Source: CALFMR01 sp035550595 (GTDB lineage Bacteria; Acidobacteriota; Vicinamibacteria; Vicinamibacterales; SCN-69-37). From it: a DNA stretch of 64,000 nt. Shown piece by piece: positions 7,574-15,660 of this stretch. The notes beneath the pieces were generated by a model. That model was not told the origin of the DNA and did no database searches. It worked only from the letters and a program-made list of their open reading frames with translations. Each line of letters opens with the position of its first letter. Position 1 is the first letter of the stretch. Position numbers and translations under genes: made by a program. The stretch spans positions 1 to 64,000 of the forward strand of contig DASZOV010000138.1 of the NCBI GenBank assembly GCA_035550595.1, written 5' to 3'.

Positions 7574-7628
7574 ATATCTGCCTTTGCAGATATGGACAAC
7601 GATACGGGCCGTAGTCTATATTTGTCAA
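7574..7628. promoter_or_regulatory. Divergent arsR / ars-operon promoters with ArsR operator
   Basis: ATATCTGC-CTTT-GCAGATAT at 7574-7593 is a perfect 8-bp inverted repeat of the kind ArsR/SmtB repressors bind. Rightward, TGGACA (7593-7598) and TATATT (7617-7622), 18 bp apart, would drive arsR. Leftward, TTGACA lies at 7628-7623, with a weaker TATCGT-like -10 about 18 bp on and the operator downstream of it. One operator would therefore control both directions and release on arsenite. Confidence 0.8.
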
Positions 7629-7635
7629 GGCGCAT

Positions 7636-8025
7636 ATGAGTCGCGAGCTTCAGACGGTTGAGCAGGTGTTCAAGGCACTCGCCGACCCGACACGCATCCG
7701 CATCATTGGGTTGCTGCTGAGCGGCGAGGTCTGCGTGTGCCACATCCACGAGAGCTTGGATATTCCGCAGTCCAAGGCGTCACGGCATCTCGCCTATTTG
7801 CGGCGAACCGGGATGGTCGCAGCCGAGAAGCGCGGATTGTGGGTCCACTACCGCATGGCCGACATGCCGTCCGGTGTGGCGCAGACGCTGGTCGAAGCCG
7901 TGAAGCACTGCATCGGACATCTGCCGGAGGTGCGGAAGGACGGCGCGCGGCTCGAGAAGCGAACGGGATGCGGCGTGCCGTTACCGGGGGCCGTGATGCT
8001 GGACTGCTGCGCGCCGAAACGGTAG
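7636..8025 (+). CDS. arsR: ArsR-family metalloregulator
   Basis: The 129-residue winged-helix repressor senses arsenite or antimonite. It has the family entry A-D-P-T-R-I-R-I-I-x-L-L, then EVCVCHIHE, which is the arsenic-sensing ELCVC motif in the alpha-3 region. The recognition helix is IPQSKASRHLAYLRRTGMV, followed by the wing E-K-R-G-L-W-V-H-Y. The C-terminus carries extra cysteines (G-C-G and D-C-C), as in several soil-bacterial ArsR proteins. It diverges from the ars operon across the 20-bp operator and probably also represses itself. Confidence 0.95.
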   Translation: MSRELQTVEQVFKALADPTRIRIIGLLLSGEVCVCHIHESLDIPQSKASRHLAYLRRTGMVAAEKRGLWVHYRMADMPSGVAQTLVEAVKHCIGHLPEVRKDGARLEKRTGCGVPLPGAVMLDCCAPKR

Positions 8026-8274
8026 GGGGCCGCGGTTCTTGACGGCCGCGCCGACGTGCGCGGACGACCGCCGCGTCGGTTCATTTCCGCGGCACGCCCA
8101 CTATGACGGCGCGTGCGGTTGCCGGGCAGCCCGTCGGTCCCGTGTTGGCCGTACGCGTCTCGGAAATCTCCACGCTCCGGTCGGGATTTTTCCTAGCGGC
8201 GACGTTCGCCGCAGGAAACGTGCGTGCAGGACATCCGGCACGACGTGTGCAGTGGATGCGGGCGAGAGAACGCT
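8026..8274. other. Spacer between arsR and DUF5335 gene
   Basis: About 250 bp. An in-frame GTG at 8224 could extend the next gene and add a C-S-G-C-G segment, but it has no ribosome-binding site. A short GCGGTTCTTGACGGCCGC self-complementary stretch just after the arsR stop may act as a terminator. Nothing else is seen. Confidence 0.45.
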
Positions 8275-8616
8275 ATGCGCACCATCCCGCGGCACGAGTG
8301 GACCTCCTATTTCGAACAGCTCTCGGCAACGCTCACCGGTACACGCGTCGAGGTGGAAGCGACCTCGCTGGATCTCGGTGACCAGATCGTTGCCGAGTGG
8401 CTCCCGTTGCTCGGTATCACCTACGACGCCAAGGACGATCTCCTCGACGTGGCGCTCGGCGGCGAAGACCATCTCACGCACCTGATTCGCCATCCCGTCC
8501 GCATCGACGTGACCGAGGAGGCGCACGAGGTCCGTGGTCTCGCCGTGTCGACACCGGACGGCGTTCAAGTGCTGCGGTTCAAGGACCCGCTGCGCCTCGC
8601 GGCGCCGCAATCGTGA
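8275..8616 (+). CDS. DUF5335-like protein
   Basis: The 113-residue cytoplasmic protein of unknown function begins M-R-T-I-P-R-x-E-W, followed by a region with alternating hydrophobics and S-L-D-L-G-D-Q-I-V. It then has D-D-L-L-D-V-A-L-G-G-x-D-H-L-x-H-L-I and a closing P-D-G-V-x-V-L-R-F-K-x-P-L-R-L. This pattern is what I know from the DUF5335 family, often found near stress or host-defence genes in soil bacteria. The ATG at 8275 fits the family start better than the upstream GTG at 8224. It lies 68 bp before the GNAT-synthetase gene on the same strand and may share its transcript. Confidence 0.65.
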   Translation: MRTIPRHEWTSYFEQLSATLTGTRVEVEATSLDLGDQIVAEWLPLLGITYDAKDDLLDVALGGEDHLTHLIRHPVRIDVTEEAHEVRGLAVSTPDGVQVLRFKDPLRLAAPQS

Positions 8617-8684
8617 GCGCGGCATGCGGATTCGCCCCGCACCGCAAACGCCATCTGCCCACCGGTACCTGGTGAGTCGCCGCC

Positions 8685-11357
8685 GTGTCCCGCTATCCGA
8701 TCGAGTACGAGTCGGACGTCGTCGTCCGTGACGGGTCGACGCTTCGGTTGCGGCCGGCTCGTGCCGGGGATGGCCCTGCGCTCCGCGCGTTCTTCGATCG
8801 GCTGTCCGACGAGAGCTGGCGTGCGCGATTCTTCCGCGCGCGAGGCACCGGGCCGGCCGACGCGCCGCAGATCGCCGAGGTCGACTACGACAACGAGTTC
8901 ACGCTCGTCGCGCAAGCCGGAGGCCGGCTGAGCGGCGTCGCGAGCTACAGCCGCAATCCACGCGTGCGCGATCGTGCCGAGGTCGCGTTCGCCGTCGCCA
9001 ATGCGCTCCAGGGACGCGGCGTGGGCACACGGATGCTGGACGTGCTCGCCGGCATCGCGCGTGATCGCGGCATTCGAACCTTCGACGCCTACGTGCTCCA
9101 GGACAACGACCGCATGATGCGGGTGTTCCTCGATTCCGGATTCGAGTTCGACCAGCGCCTCGACGGCGGCGTCGTCTCCGTCACGCTTTCACTCCGGCTG
9201 ACGCCACAGTACGAATCGCTGGCCGCGGAGCGATCACAGGCGGCGGCCACGGCATCGATGAAGGCGTTCTTCGAGCCGCGCACCGTGGCGGTCGTCGGCG
9301 CGAATCGCGATCGTGGAAAGATCGGATCGGAGATCCTGCACAACCTGTCGGCTACGGGTTTCACTGGACGTCTGGTCGCCGTGCATCCCACGGCCGCGTC
9401 GATCGACGACGTCACCGCGTATCCTCGCGTGACCGACGTGCCGGGTGACGTCGACCTCGCCGTGATCTCGGTGCCCTGTGCCGCGGTGAGCGCCGTCGTC
9501 GACGACTGCATCGTCAAGCGCGTCAGGGCGATCGTCATCATCAGCGCGGGGTTCGGAGAAACGGGTGCGGCCGGCCGCGCGCTCGAGCAGGCGCTCGTCG
9601 AGCAGGCGCGCACGGCGGGGATTCGGTTGATCGGCCCGAACTGCATGGGCCTCATCAACACGGATCCAGCGATTCGACTGAACGCGACGTTCTCACCGGT
9701 CGTTCCCATCGAAGGACGCGTGGCGTTCTCCACGCAGAGCGGCGCGCTGGGGCTCGCGATTCTCGAGTATCTCCAGCAGCTCCATCTCGGGCTCTCGTCG
9801 TTCGTGTCGGTGGGGAACAAGGCCGACGTGTCGGGTAACGATCTGATTCAGTACTGGGCCGACGACCCGCGCACGGACGTCATCCTGCTGTACCTCGAGA
9901 GCTTCGGCAATCCGCGCCGTTTCAGCCAGATTGCGCGGCGCGTGGCGCGGAACAAGCCGATCGTCGCCGTCAAGTCGGGCCGCTCGGCGGCCGGCGCGCG
10001 CGCGGCGTCCTCGCATACCGGCGCGCTGGCGGCGAGCGACGCCGTGGTCGACGCGCTCTTCAAACAGGCGGGCATCATCCGCACGACGACGATCGAGGAG
10101 CTGTTCGACGTGGCAACGCTCGTCGCGCATCAGCCGCTGCCGGCCGGGCGTCGTGTGGCGATCCTGTCGAACGCGGGCGGTCCGGCCATCATGGCCGCCG
10201 ACGCGTGCGAGACGCAGGGCCTGCAACTGGCGACGTTGACGGACGAGACCGTCCGCGCGCTCCGCGCGTTCCTGCCCGCCGCCGCGAGCGTGGGGAATCC
10301 GGTCGACATGCTGGCGTCCGCGCCGCCGGACCATTACCGGCGCGCGACTCGTGTCCTCTTGTCCGACGAGGCCGTCGACAGCCTGCTCGTCATCTTCATC
10401 CCGCCGCTCGTGACGCGAGCCGACGAGGTCGCCGGCGCGATCGTCGCCGGCGCACACGGCGCGACGAAGCCAGTCGTGGCGAACTTCCTGAGCACCCGAG
10501 GCGCGCCGCCGGAGCTCGCGCCGATCCCGTCATACATGTTTCCGGAGGCCGCCATCGTCGCACTTGCGCACGCCACGACGTACGGCGCGTGGCGCCGCCG
10601 GCCGACGGGTGTGATTCCCACGTTCGCAGATGTTCGCCCCGAGGCCATCCGCGCGATTGTCGACGCGGCGCTGGCGCGCGGGGACGGCTGGCTCACGCCC
10701 GATGAAGCGCAGCGCCTCGTCGAGGCCGCGGGCATTGCCACGGCGTCCGTGCGACTCGCGGCGAGCGAGGACGAAGCCGTCGCGGCGGCCGCGGCCATCG
10801 GCTATCCCGTGGCCTTGAAAGCCGCTGGACCGGAGATCCTGCACAAGACCGACGTCGGCGGCGTGAGGCTGGACGTCGCCGACGCGGATGCCGTGCGCGC
10901 CGCGTTCCAGTCGCTTCGATCGCGGGTCGGCGAGGCGATGACCGGCGCGATCGTGCAGCAGATGATCTCGGGCGGCGTCGAGATGCTCGTCGGCGCGGTC
11001 ACCGATCCCGTTTTCGGGCCAATCGTGGCGTGCGGCAGCGGCGGCGTGCTGGTGAATTTGCTGCAGGACACGGCGTTCCGCCTCCATCCGCTCACCGATC
11101 TCGATGCGACCGACATGGTCAACGGGCTCAGAATCGCCGCGCTCATTCGCGGCTATCGCGGTCACGCGCCGGCCGATGAGCGCGCGCTCGTCGACGTGTT
11201 GCTTCGCGTCTCGGCGCTGCTCGAGATCGGTCCTGAGATCCAGGAACTGGACATCAATCCGCTGAAGGTGCTCGCGCACGGTGCATGCGCGGTCGACGTC
11301 CGTGTGCGACTCGGTCGCCGCGCTGCGACGGCGCCGACCCGGCGCATCGCGTACTGA
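8685..11357 (+). CDS. GNAT acetyltransferase fused to ADP-forming acyl-CoA synthetase (Pat/AcdAB-like)
   Basis: This 890-residue cytoplasmic fusion has several domains. Residues about 8-175 are a GNAT domain with the acetyl-CoA loop QGRGVGTRML. Residues about 190-320 are a CoA-binding Rossmann domain (VAVVGANRDRGKIG; P-N-C-M-G-L-I-N). Then come the succinyl-CoA-synthetase-like flavodoxin domains containing SSHTGALA, with the His that is phosphorylated in ADP-forming acetyl-CoA synthetases. Residues about 670-870 are an ATP-grasp domain (G-Y-P-V-A-L-K…H-K-T-D-V-G-G-V). E. coli-type Pat/YfiQ lysine acetyltransferases have the same parts with GNAT last; here GNAT is first. It may acetylate proteins or interconvert acyl-CoA and ATP; both cannot be decided from sequence. 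Start is GTG at 8685. Confidence 0.9.
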   Translation: MSRYPIEYESDVVVRDGSTLRLRPARAGDGPALRAFFDRLSDESWRARFFRARGTGPADAPQIAEVDYDNEFTLVAQAGGRLSGVASYSRNPRVRDRAEVAFAVANALQGRGVGTRMLDVLAGIARDRGIRTFDAYVLQDNDRMMRVFLDSGFEFDQRLDGGVVSVTLSLRLTPQYESLAAERSQAAATASMKAFFEPRTVAVVGANRDRGKIGSEILHNLSATGFTGRLVAVHPTAASIDDVTAYPRVTDVPGDVDLAVISVPCAAVSAVVDDCIVKRVRAIVIISAGFGETGAAGRALEQALVEQARTAGIRLIGPNCMGLINTDPAIRLNATFSPVVPIEGRVAFSTQSGALGLAILEYLQQLHLGLSSFVSVGNKADVSGNDLIQYWADDPRTDVILLYLESFGNPRRFSQIARRVARNKPIVAVKSGRSAAGARAASSHTGALAASDAVVDALFKQAGIIRTTTIEELFDVATLVAHQPLPAGRRVAILSNAGGPAIMAADACETQGLQLATLTDETVRALRAFLPAAASVGNPVDMLASAPPDHYRRATRVLLSDEAVDSLLVIFIPPLVTRADEVAGAIVAGAHGATKPVVANFLSTRGAPPELAPIPSYMFPEAAIVALAHATTYGAWRRRPTGVIPTFADVRPEAIRAIVDAALARGDGWLTPDEAQRLVEAAGIATASVRLAASEDEAVAAAAAIGYPVALKAAGPEILHKTDVGGVRLDVADADAVRAAFQSLRSRVGEAMTGAIVQQMISGGVEMLVGAVTDPVFGPIVACGSGGVLVNLLQDTAFRLHPLTDLDATDMVNGLRIAALIRGYRGHAPADERALVDVLLRVSALLEIGPEIQELDINPLKVLAHGACAVDVRVRLGRRAATAPTRRIAY

Positions 11358-11425
11358 GAGCCTGGCGTGGACGGGCCGCGGCTCTCGTCGGGATCTCACG
11401 GCGTCCGCCGCGGGAAGGAGAGCGT

Positions 11426-12169
11426 ATGAAGGCCGCACGTTTGCACGCGTACGGACAGCCGCTGCAGATCGACGAGATTCCGACGCCAACGCCTGGTCCC
11501 GGCCACGTGCTCGTCGCGGTTCACGGCGCGGGGTTCTGTCACAGCGATATCCACGTCATCGACGGCGACCTTCCGATCCTGCCGCGGATGCCGCTCGTGC
11601 TCGGCCACGAAAACGCCGGCGTCGTGGCGGCGATCGGCGCGGGCGTCGACGCGGTCCGCGAAGGTGACGCCGTGGCCGTCTTCGGTGGATGGGGCTGTGG
11701 ACGATGCCGGCTGTGCGTGACGGGGCACGAGCAGCTCTGCGAGACGCCGGCCTGGGCGGGCCTCTCGACGAACGACGGCGGCTATGCCGAGTACCTCGTC
11801 GTGCCGCACGAGCGATACCTGGTGCCGCTCTCGTCGAGTGGCCACGGTGTCTGCGCCGCATTCGATTTCGTCGGCACGGACGCGACGCTCGATCTCGCGA
11901 TCCGCAGCACGCGCACGCTCGGCAAGGTCAGTCAGGTCGGCCTCGCCGGCGGCACCGCGCGCCTCAAGGTGCTCGACACCAGCCGGTTCGAAGTGTTGTT
12001 CGAAGCGACGCTGTGGGGTTCGATCAAGGAACTGCAGGAAGTCATCGCGCTCGCCGAGAGCGGGCGGCTGGCGACCATTCCCATCGAGACCGCGCCGCTC
12101 GACGCGATCAACGACGTCTATCGCCGCCTGAAAGCCGGCGAGATCGCCGTCATCACGCCTGCCGGCTGA
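11426..12169 (+). CDS. Zinc alcohol dehydrogenase missing its NAD-binding core
   Basis: The 247-residue protein belongs to the zinc-dependent medium-chain dehydrogenases, normally about 340 residues. The catalytic-domain part is intact: C38 in GFCHSD, H61-E62 in GHENAG and the structural-zinc cysteines C91, C94, C97 and C105. After Y-L-V-P-L at residue 135 the sequence jumps to AAFDFVGTDATLDLA, which in relatives lies roughly 90-100 residues later. The lost segment contains the Rossmann GxGxxG and the cofactor specificity loop. The deletion is in frame and the C-terminal strand/helix pattern continues normally. The ribosome-binding site GGAAGGAG is strong. It is probably inactive as an oxidoreductase, or an assembly artefact. 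Confidence 0.83.
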   Translation: MKAARLHAYGQPLQIDEIPTPTPGPGHVLVAVHGAGFCHSDIHVIDGDLPILPRMPLVLGHENAGVVAAIGAGVDAVREGDAVAVFGGWGCGRCRLCVTGHEQLCETPAWAGLSTNDGGYAEYLVVPHERYLVPLSSSGHGVCAAFDFVGTDATLDLAIRSTRTLGKVSQVGLAGGTARLKVLDTSRFEVLFEATLWGSIKELQEVIALAESGRLATIPIETAPLDAINDVYRRLKAGEIAVITPAG

Positions 12170-12185
12170 TGACGTAGCCGTGTCG

Positions 12186-12345
12186 ACCTTCCGTTGCCCT
12201 TCCCGCCTTCGCGCTCTGCGCTACGGCAGGCAAGCTGCTGTCTTCTCGCCCTTCGCGCCTTCGCGTGAGACCACGTCCGTCCCTTCGCGTTCTTCGCGCC
12301 TTCGCGCGAGGCCTTCCGTTGCCTTCGCGTGAGTGTCTTCGCGCG
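12186..12345 (-). repeat. CTTCGCG-type dispersed repeat cluster A
   Basis: Several units of CCTTCGCG-YCTTCGCGYGAGRCC lie in tandem after the dehydrogenase (for example 12256-12292 and 12303-12348). They are in the same orientation as clusters B, E, F and G. They end before the padR promoter. Small ORFs through them are repeat-encoded. Confidence 0.78.
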
Positions 12346-12412
12346 AGGCCATAGGGCGCCGGCGTAGCGACGTCGGGGCCGCGTGTCGCATCGTGATGTG
12401 GTCGTCATGGTG

Positions 12413-12441
12413 TTGACAGACGACAGCATGCGAGATATTGT
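12413..12441 (+). promoter_or_regulatory. padR-ADOP promoter
   Basis: TTGACA at 12413-12418 and TATTGT at 12436-12441 are 17 bp apart, a near-consensus sigma-70 promoter. Transcription would start only a few bases before the ATG at 12456. GTCGTCAT occurs at both 12401 and 12440, flanking the promoter, and could be a PadR operator. Confidence 0.65.
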
Positions 12442-12455
12442 CGTCATCCGACATC

Positions 12456-12791
12456 ATGACAACGTCGAACGCTCCCGATCTCCTCCCAGGCACGTTGGAT
12501 CTGCTCATTCTCCGCACGCTGCAGAGCGACGCGATGCACGGATGGTCGATCGCCGAGCGCATCCAGCAGGTGTCCCAGAACGTGCTGCAGGTCAACCAGG
12601 GCTCGCTCTATCCGGCGCTGCATCGCCTCGAGCACCAGGGATGGGTCGACGCGGAATGGCACACGTCGGAGCTCGGCCGGCGAGCGAAGTACTACCGGCT
12701 GACGCCGTCGGGCCGGCGCCGGTTGGCCGTCGCCGCAGGGGAGTGGGACCGCATGGCCGCCGCCATCGGGCGCGTGATGAAGCTGGCGTAG
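12456..12791 (+). CDS. PadR-family transcriptional regulator
   Basis: The 111-residue winged-helix protein begins L-L-P-G-T-L-D-L-L-I-L-R-T-L. It continues with M-H-G-W-S-I-A-E-R-I and the wing/helix NQGSLYPALHRLEHQGWV, then G-R-R-A-K-Y-Y-R-L-T-P-S-G-R-R-R-L, which is the PadR hallmark. Such regulators precede ADOP permease genes throughout Acidobacteriota. The ATG at 12456 is preferred over an in-frame TTG at 12438 because the latter falls in the -10 region. The stop is followed after 3 bp by the permease ATG, so the two form an operon. Confidence 0.92.
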   Translation: MTTSNAPDLLPGTLDLLILRTLQSDAMHGWSIAERIQQVSQNVLQVNQGSLYPALHRLEHQGWVDAEWHTSELGRRAKYYRLTPSGRRRLAVAAGEWDRMAAAIGRVMKLA

Positions 12792-12794
12792 CCG

Positions 12795-15545
12795 ATGACT
12801 TTCCGCGACCTGCGCCTCCGGGTCCGCGCATTGATTGCTCCACGACGCGTCGAGCGCGAGCTCGACGAGGAGCTGGCCTTCCACCTCGAGCGCGAGGCCC
12901 ACGAGCAGCAGCGCGCGGGTCTCACGCCGTCGGCGGCCGCTGCGCGCGCGCGAGCGCGCTTCGGTTCGATCGCTCTCGCCGCTGACGCATGCCGCGACGC
13001 CCGTGGCACGGTCTTCGTGGACGCGCTCGTCCGCGATGTTCGCGACGCCCTTCGGTCGTTCCGCCGGGCGCCATGGGTGACGCTCACGATCGTCGCGACA
13101 ATCGCACTGGGCCTAGCGCTCGTCACCGTCGCCTTCACGGTCTACAACGCCTTGTTCCTGCGCGCGGACGCCGTGCAGCATCCCGAGCAGCTCTTCACGG
13201 TGGAGCGGCTGGTCCGTCCTGATCTCCCGCATCCCCCTGGTGGCGACCGCGCGTGGATGCCGTTCAGCCGTCGCGAATACGAACTTCTGCGTCATGGCTC
13301 GGACGTGTTGACCGACGCCCTGGGCATGGTGTCCGACGTCGTCGCGCGCATTGATGGCCGCGTGACGAACACGACCCTGGTCAGCGGCAACTTCTTCCAG
13401 GTGCTCGATGCCCGCGCGGAACTCGGCCGTCCGCTGATCCCCGCCGATGACGAGCCGGCAACCAGTCAGCAGGTCGTAGTCCTGAGCCACAGGGGATGGC
13501 GCAAATTCTTCAATGGGGCCCCGACGGTCGTCGGCCGCAGCGTACGCCTGAATGGTCTCCCCTTCGAGGTGGTGGGCGTCATGCCCGAGACGTTCCGGGG
13601 ACTGAGCGTCGTCCCGCCGGATCTCTGGGTGCCCCTTCTGTCTGTCAGACGGTTCCATCTGCCCACGTACCTTGACGAGTATGAAGGGAAGCCGCTCGAT
13701 GACTCGGTGGTAGAAGTGGTCGTCGGCCGTCTGAAGCCGGGGATGTCGCCCGAGAAGGCTGAGGCGGCATTGACCGCATGGGCCTCTGGCCGCTCCGACA
13801 TCAAGCGAAACCGTCCAGGCCACCCCAACCAACTCACGCTGACGCCGAACCGCGGCACGCTCTGGCCGTTGAGCTTCCACGGCGTGATCGCGCCGGCGTT
13901 CTTCGCGTTCGGCCTCGTCCTGATGACGGGCTGCGCGAACGTGGCGAACCTTCTGCTCGCGCGCGGACTATCGCACCGCGCGGAGATCGGAATCCGCCTG
14001 TCGCTCGGCGCATCGCGTTGGCGCGTCATTCGACAGTTGTTGGTGGGGCATCTCGTGCTGGCGCTTGCGGCGGCCATATGCGGTGTGGTCCTCTCGCGCG
14101 GGCTCCTGGCGGGTGCGATCCGCGTGGCCAGCACCGTGATGTCGCCGGAGTCGGCCGAATTGATGCGCATCGCGCCCCTTCCCGTCGATTGGCGCGTCCT
14201 GCTGTTCGTCGCGGCGATCGCGATGGTCTCCACCGTGCTCTTCGGCCTGGCGCCGGCCCTGCAGACCACCCAGGTCGATCCGGCGCGCGCGATGCGGGGC
14301 GACGCCATGCAAGGAGCCCGATCGGGCCGCGCGTCACAGATACTCATCGCCCTCCAGGTGGGGGCCGCGGGCCTTCTCCTCATCACCTCAGGCGCCTTCC
14401 TGCGAAGCGCGTTCGCCGCAGCGAACGCTCCGGCCGGTGTTCGGACGAGCGACACGCTCGTCGTGCCGGTGACACACGAGCCGTTCCGGCCGGCCATACT
14501 CGGAGCACTGACGACCGATCCGCTCGTCGAGGCCGTCTCGGCGTCGTGGTCCAGCGGAGTGACCGGGTTCCCCGCGTATGGCGGGCAGGCCGTGATCACC
14601 CGGCCTGCGTCATCCGCAACGCAGGACAGGTCGGCGCGCGACCAGACCACGGACAAGGTCAGCTATGCCTTCGTCTCGCCCGGCTACTTCAACGTGCTTG
14701 GCATCGACATCGTGAGCGGTCGTGGATTTGCGCCCGACGAACGCACGATGGACGCCGGGGTCGCGGTCGTGTCCGAGGCTGCGGTCCGCCGACTGTGGCC
14801 AACTGGCAAGGCCGTGGGGTCGGTCGTCCAGTTCGAGGCCCAGCCGCCACCTGACACGCAACAGGCGGCGTCACCTCGCGCTCCGTCGCGGCCGTACGTC
14901 GTCATTGGCGTCGCGCGCGATATCGAGTCCACGCTGGCCGACGCACTCAGGCAATTCGCCGATCCGAACGTGTATCTGCCGATCGGCCTTCAGAATCCCG
15001 GGACGTCGCTCGTGCTCCGCGTGCGCAGCGATCCTGATGAGGCACGCCGTGCGTTGCTCGATCGGCTCGTGGCCATTGATCCGGCCTTCGGCGACATCAC
15101 CACGGTGCGCGCCATGGTCAACGGTCGCGCGGTCGGTCTCTGGATGGTCTTTGGCGTGACGGTCGTTCTCGCCGGACTGGCGCTCCTGCTCGCCGCGTCG
15201 GGACTGTTCAGTGTCTTGTCGTACGCGATTGAACAGCGGAAGCGGGAGATCGGGATCCGCATGGCGCTCGGCGCGACGACGCGGGACATCGCGGGCTGGG
15301 TGATGTCGCGCACGTTCATCTCGGTTGCCGTTGGCATCGTCGCCGGTGCCGGCCTGGCCACGGCGTTCGTGAAGGTCCTCGCGAAGTGGGTCCCGTTCTG
15401 GCTCGGCAACATCGCCACGATCGTCGAACCGGTCGCCTACGCGGCCCCCGTGATTCTCATCGTTGTCACGTGCACCGTGGCCGTGTCGCTGCCCGCCTGG
15501 CGCGCGACCCGCGTCGATCCCGTCACCACGCTCAGACAGGACTGA
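12795..15545 (+). CDS. ADOP-type MacB/FtsX-family ABC permease
   Basis: The 916-residue inner-membrane protein has a soluble N-terminal prefix (residues 1-80, R-E-L-D-E-E-L-A-F-H-L-E-R-E). Then comes one MacB-like transmembrane helix and large periplasmic domain, a three-helix FtsX-type core near residues 370-490 (A-N-V-A-N-L-L-L-A-R) and a second periplasmic domain. A second FtsX core ends the protein (R-K-R-E-I-G-I-R-M-A-L-G-A). This duplicated arrangement without a linked ATPase gene is the acidobacterial duplicated orphan permease family. It is coupled to the padR gene in front. The substrate is unknown; by analogy it moves or releases lipophilic molecules or peptides mechanically. Confidence 0.9.
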   Translation: MTFRDLRLRVRALIAPRRVERELDEELAFHLEREAHEQQRAGLTPSAAAARARARFGSIALAADACRDARGTVFVDALVRDVRDALRSFRRAPWVTLTIVATIALGLALVTVAFTVYNALFLRADAVQHPEQLFTVERLVRPDLPHPPGGDRAWMPFSRREYELLRHGSDVLTDALGMVSDVVARIDGRVTNTTLVSGNFFQVLDARAELGRPLIPADDEPATSQQVVVLSHRGWRKFFNGAPTVVGRSVRLNGLPFEVVGVMPETFRGLSVVPPDLWVPLLSVRRFHLPTYLDEYEGKPLDDSVVEVVVGRLKPGMSPEKAEAALTAWASGRSDIKRNRPGHPNQLTLTPNRGTLWPLSFHGVIAPAFFAFGLVLMTGCANVANLLLARGLSHRAEIGIRLSLGASRWRVIRQLLVGHLVLALAAAICGVVLSRGLLAGAIRVASTVMSPESAELMRIAPLPVDWRVLLFVAAIAMVSTVLFGLAPALQTTQVDPARAMRGDAMQGARSGRASQILIALQVGAAGLLLITSGAFLRSAFAAANAPAGVRTSDTLVVPVTHEPFRPAILGALTTDPLVEAVSASWSSGVTGFPAYGGQAVITRPASSATQDRSARDQTTDKVSYAFVSPGYFNVLGIDIVSGRGFAPDERTMDAGVAVVSEAAVRRLWPTGKAVGSVVQFEAQPPPDTQQAASPRAPSRPYVVIGVARDIESTLADALRQFADPNVYLPIGLQNPGTSLVLRVRSDPDEARRALLDRLVAIDPAFGDITTVRAMVNGRAVGLWMVFGVTVVLAGLALLLAASGLFSVLSYAIEQRKREIGIRMALGATTRDIAGWVMSRTFISVAVGIVAGAGLATAFVKVLAKWVPFWLGNIATIVEPVAYAAPVILIVVTCTVAVSLPAWRATRVDPVTTLRQD

Positions 15546-15550
15546 TTACG

Positions 15551-15660
15551 CTTCGCGATCTTCGCGTGAGCTGGCCCGGGCGGGCACGGGGGCCCGCCCT
15601 TACATATCGGTTAGTTCCTTCGCGCCCTTCGCGCGAGACCCGTTCGTCCCTTCGCGTCTT
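15551..15660 (-). repeat. CTTCGCG-type repeat cluster B with REP-like hairpin
   Basis: The convergent spacer between the permease and the ypdA-like gene holds CTTCGCGATCTTCGCGTGAG at 15551-15570 and further CCTTCGCG units at 15617-15660. Between them, on the minus strand at 15604-15576, is a TGTAAGGGCGGGC-CCCCGT-GCCCGCCC hairpin with an 8-bp perfect stem. It is the sister of the hairpin at 28298-28326. It could serve as a two-way terminator. Confidence 0.75.

Noticed and set aside
7465..7749. Upstream extension of the aquaporin frame
   Set aside because: It has no family resemblance, crosses the operator and arsR, and overlaps the better-initiated Cys-rich ORF.
12186..12345. Repeat-encoded ORFs in the CTTCGCG clusters
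   Set aside because: Their translations are low-complexity Arg/Ala/Ser-rich and exist in several frames, as expected from the repeats.
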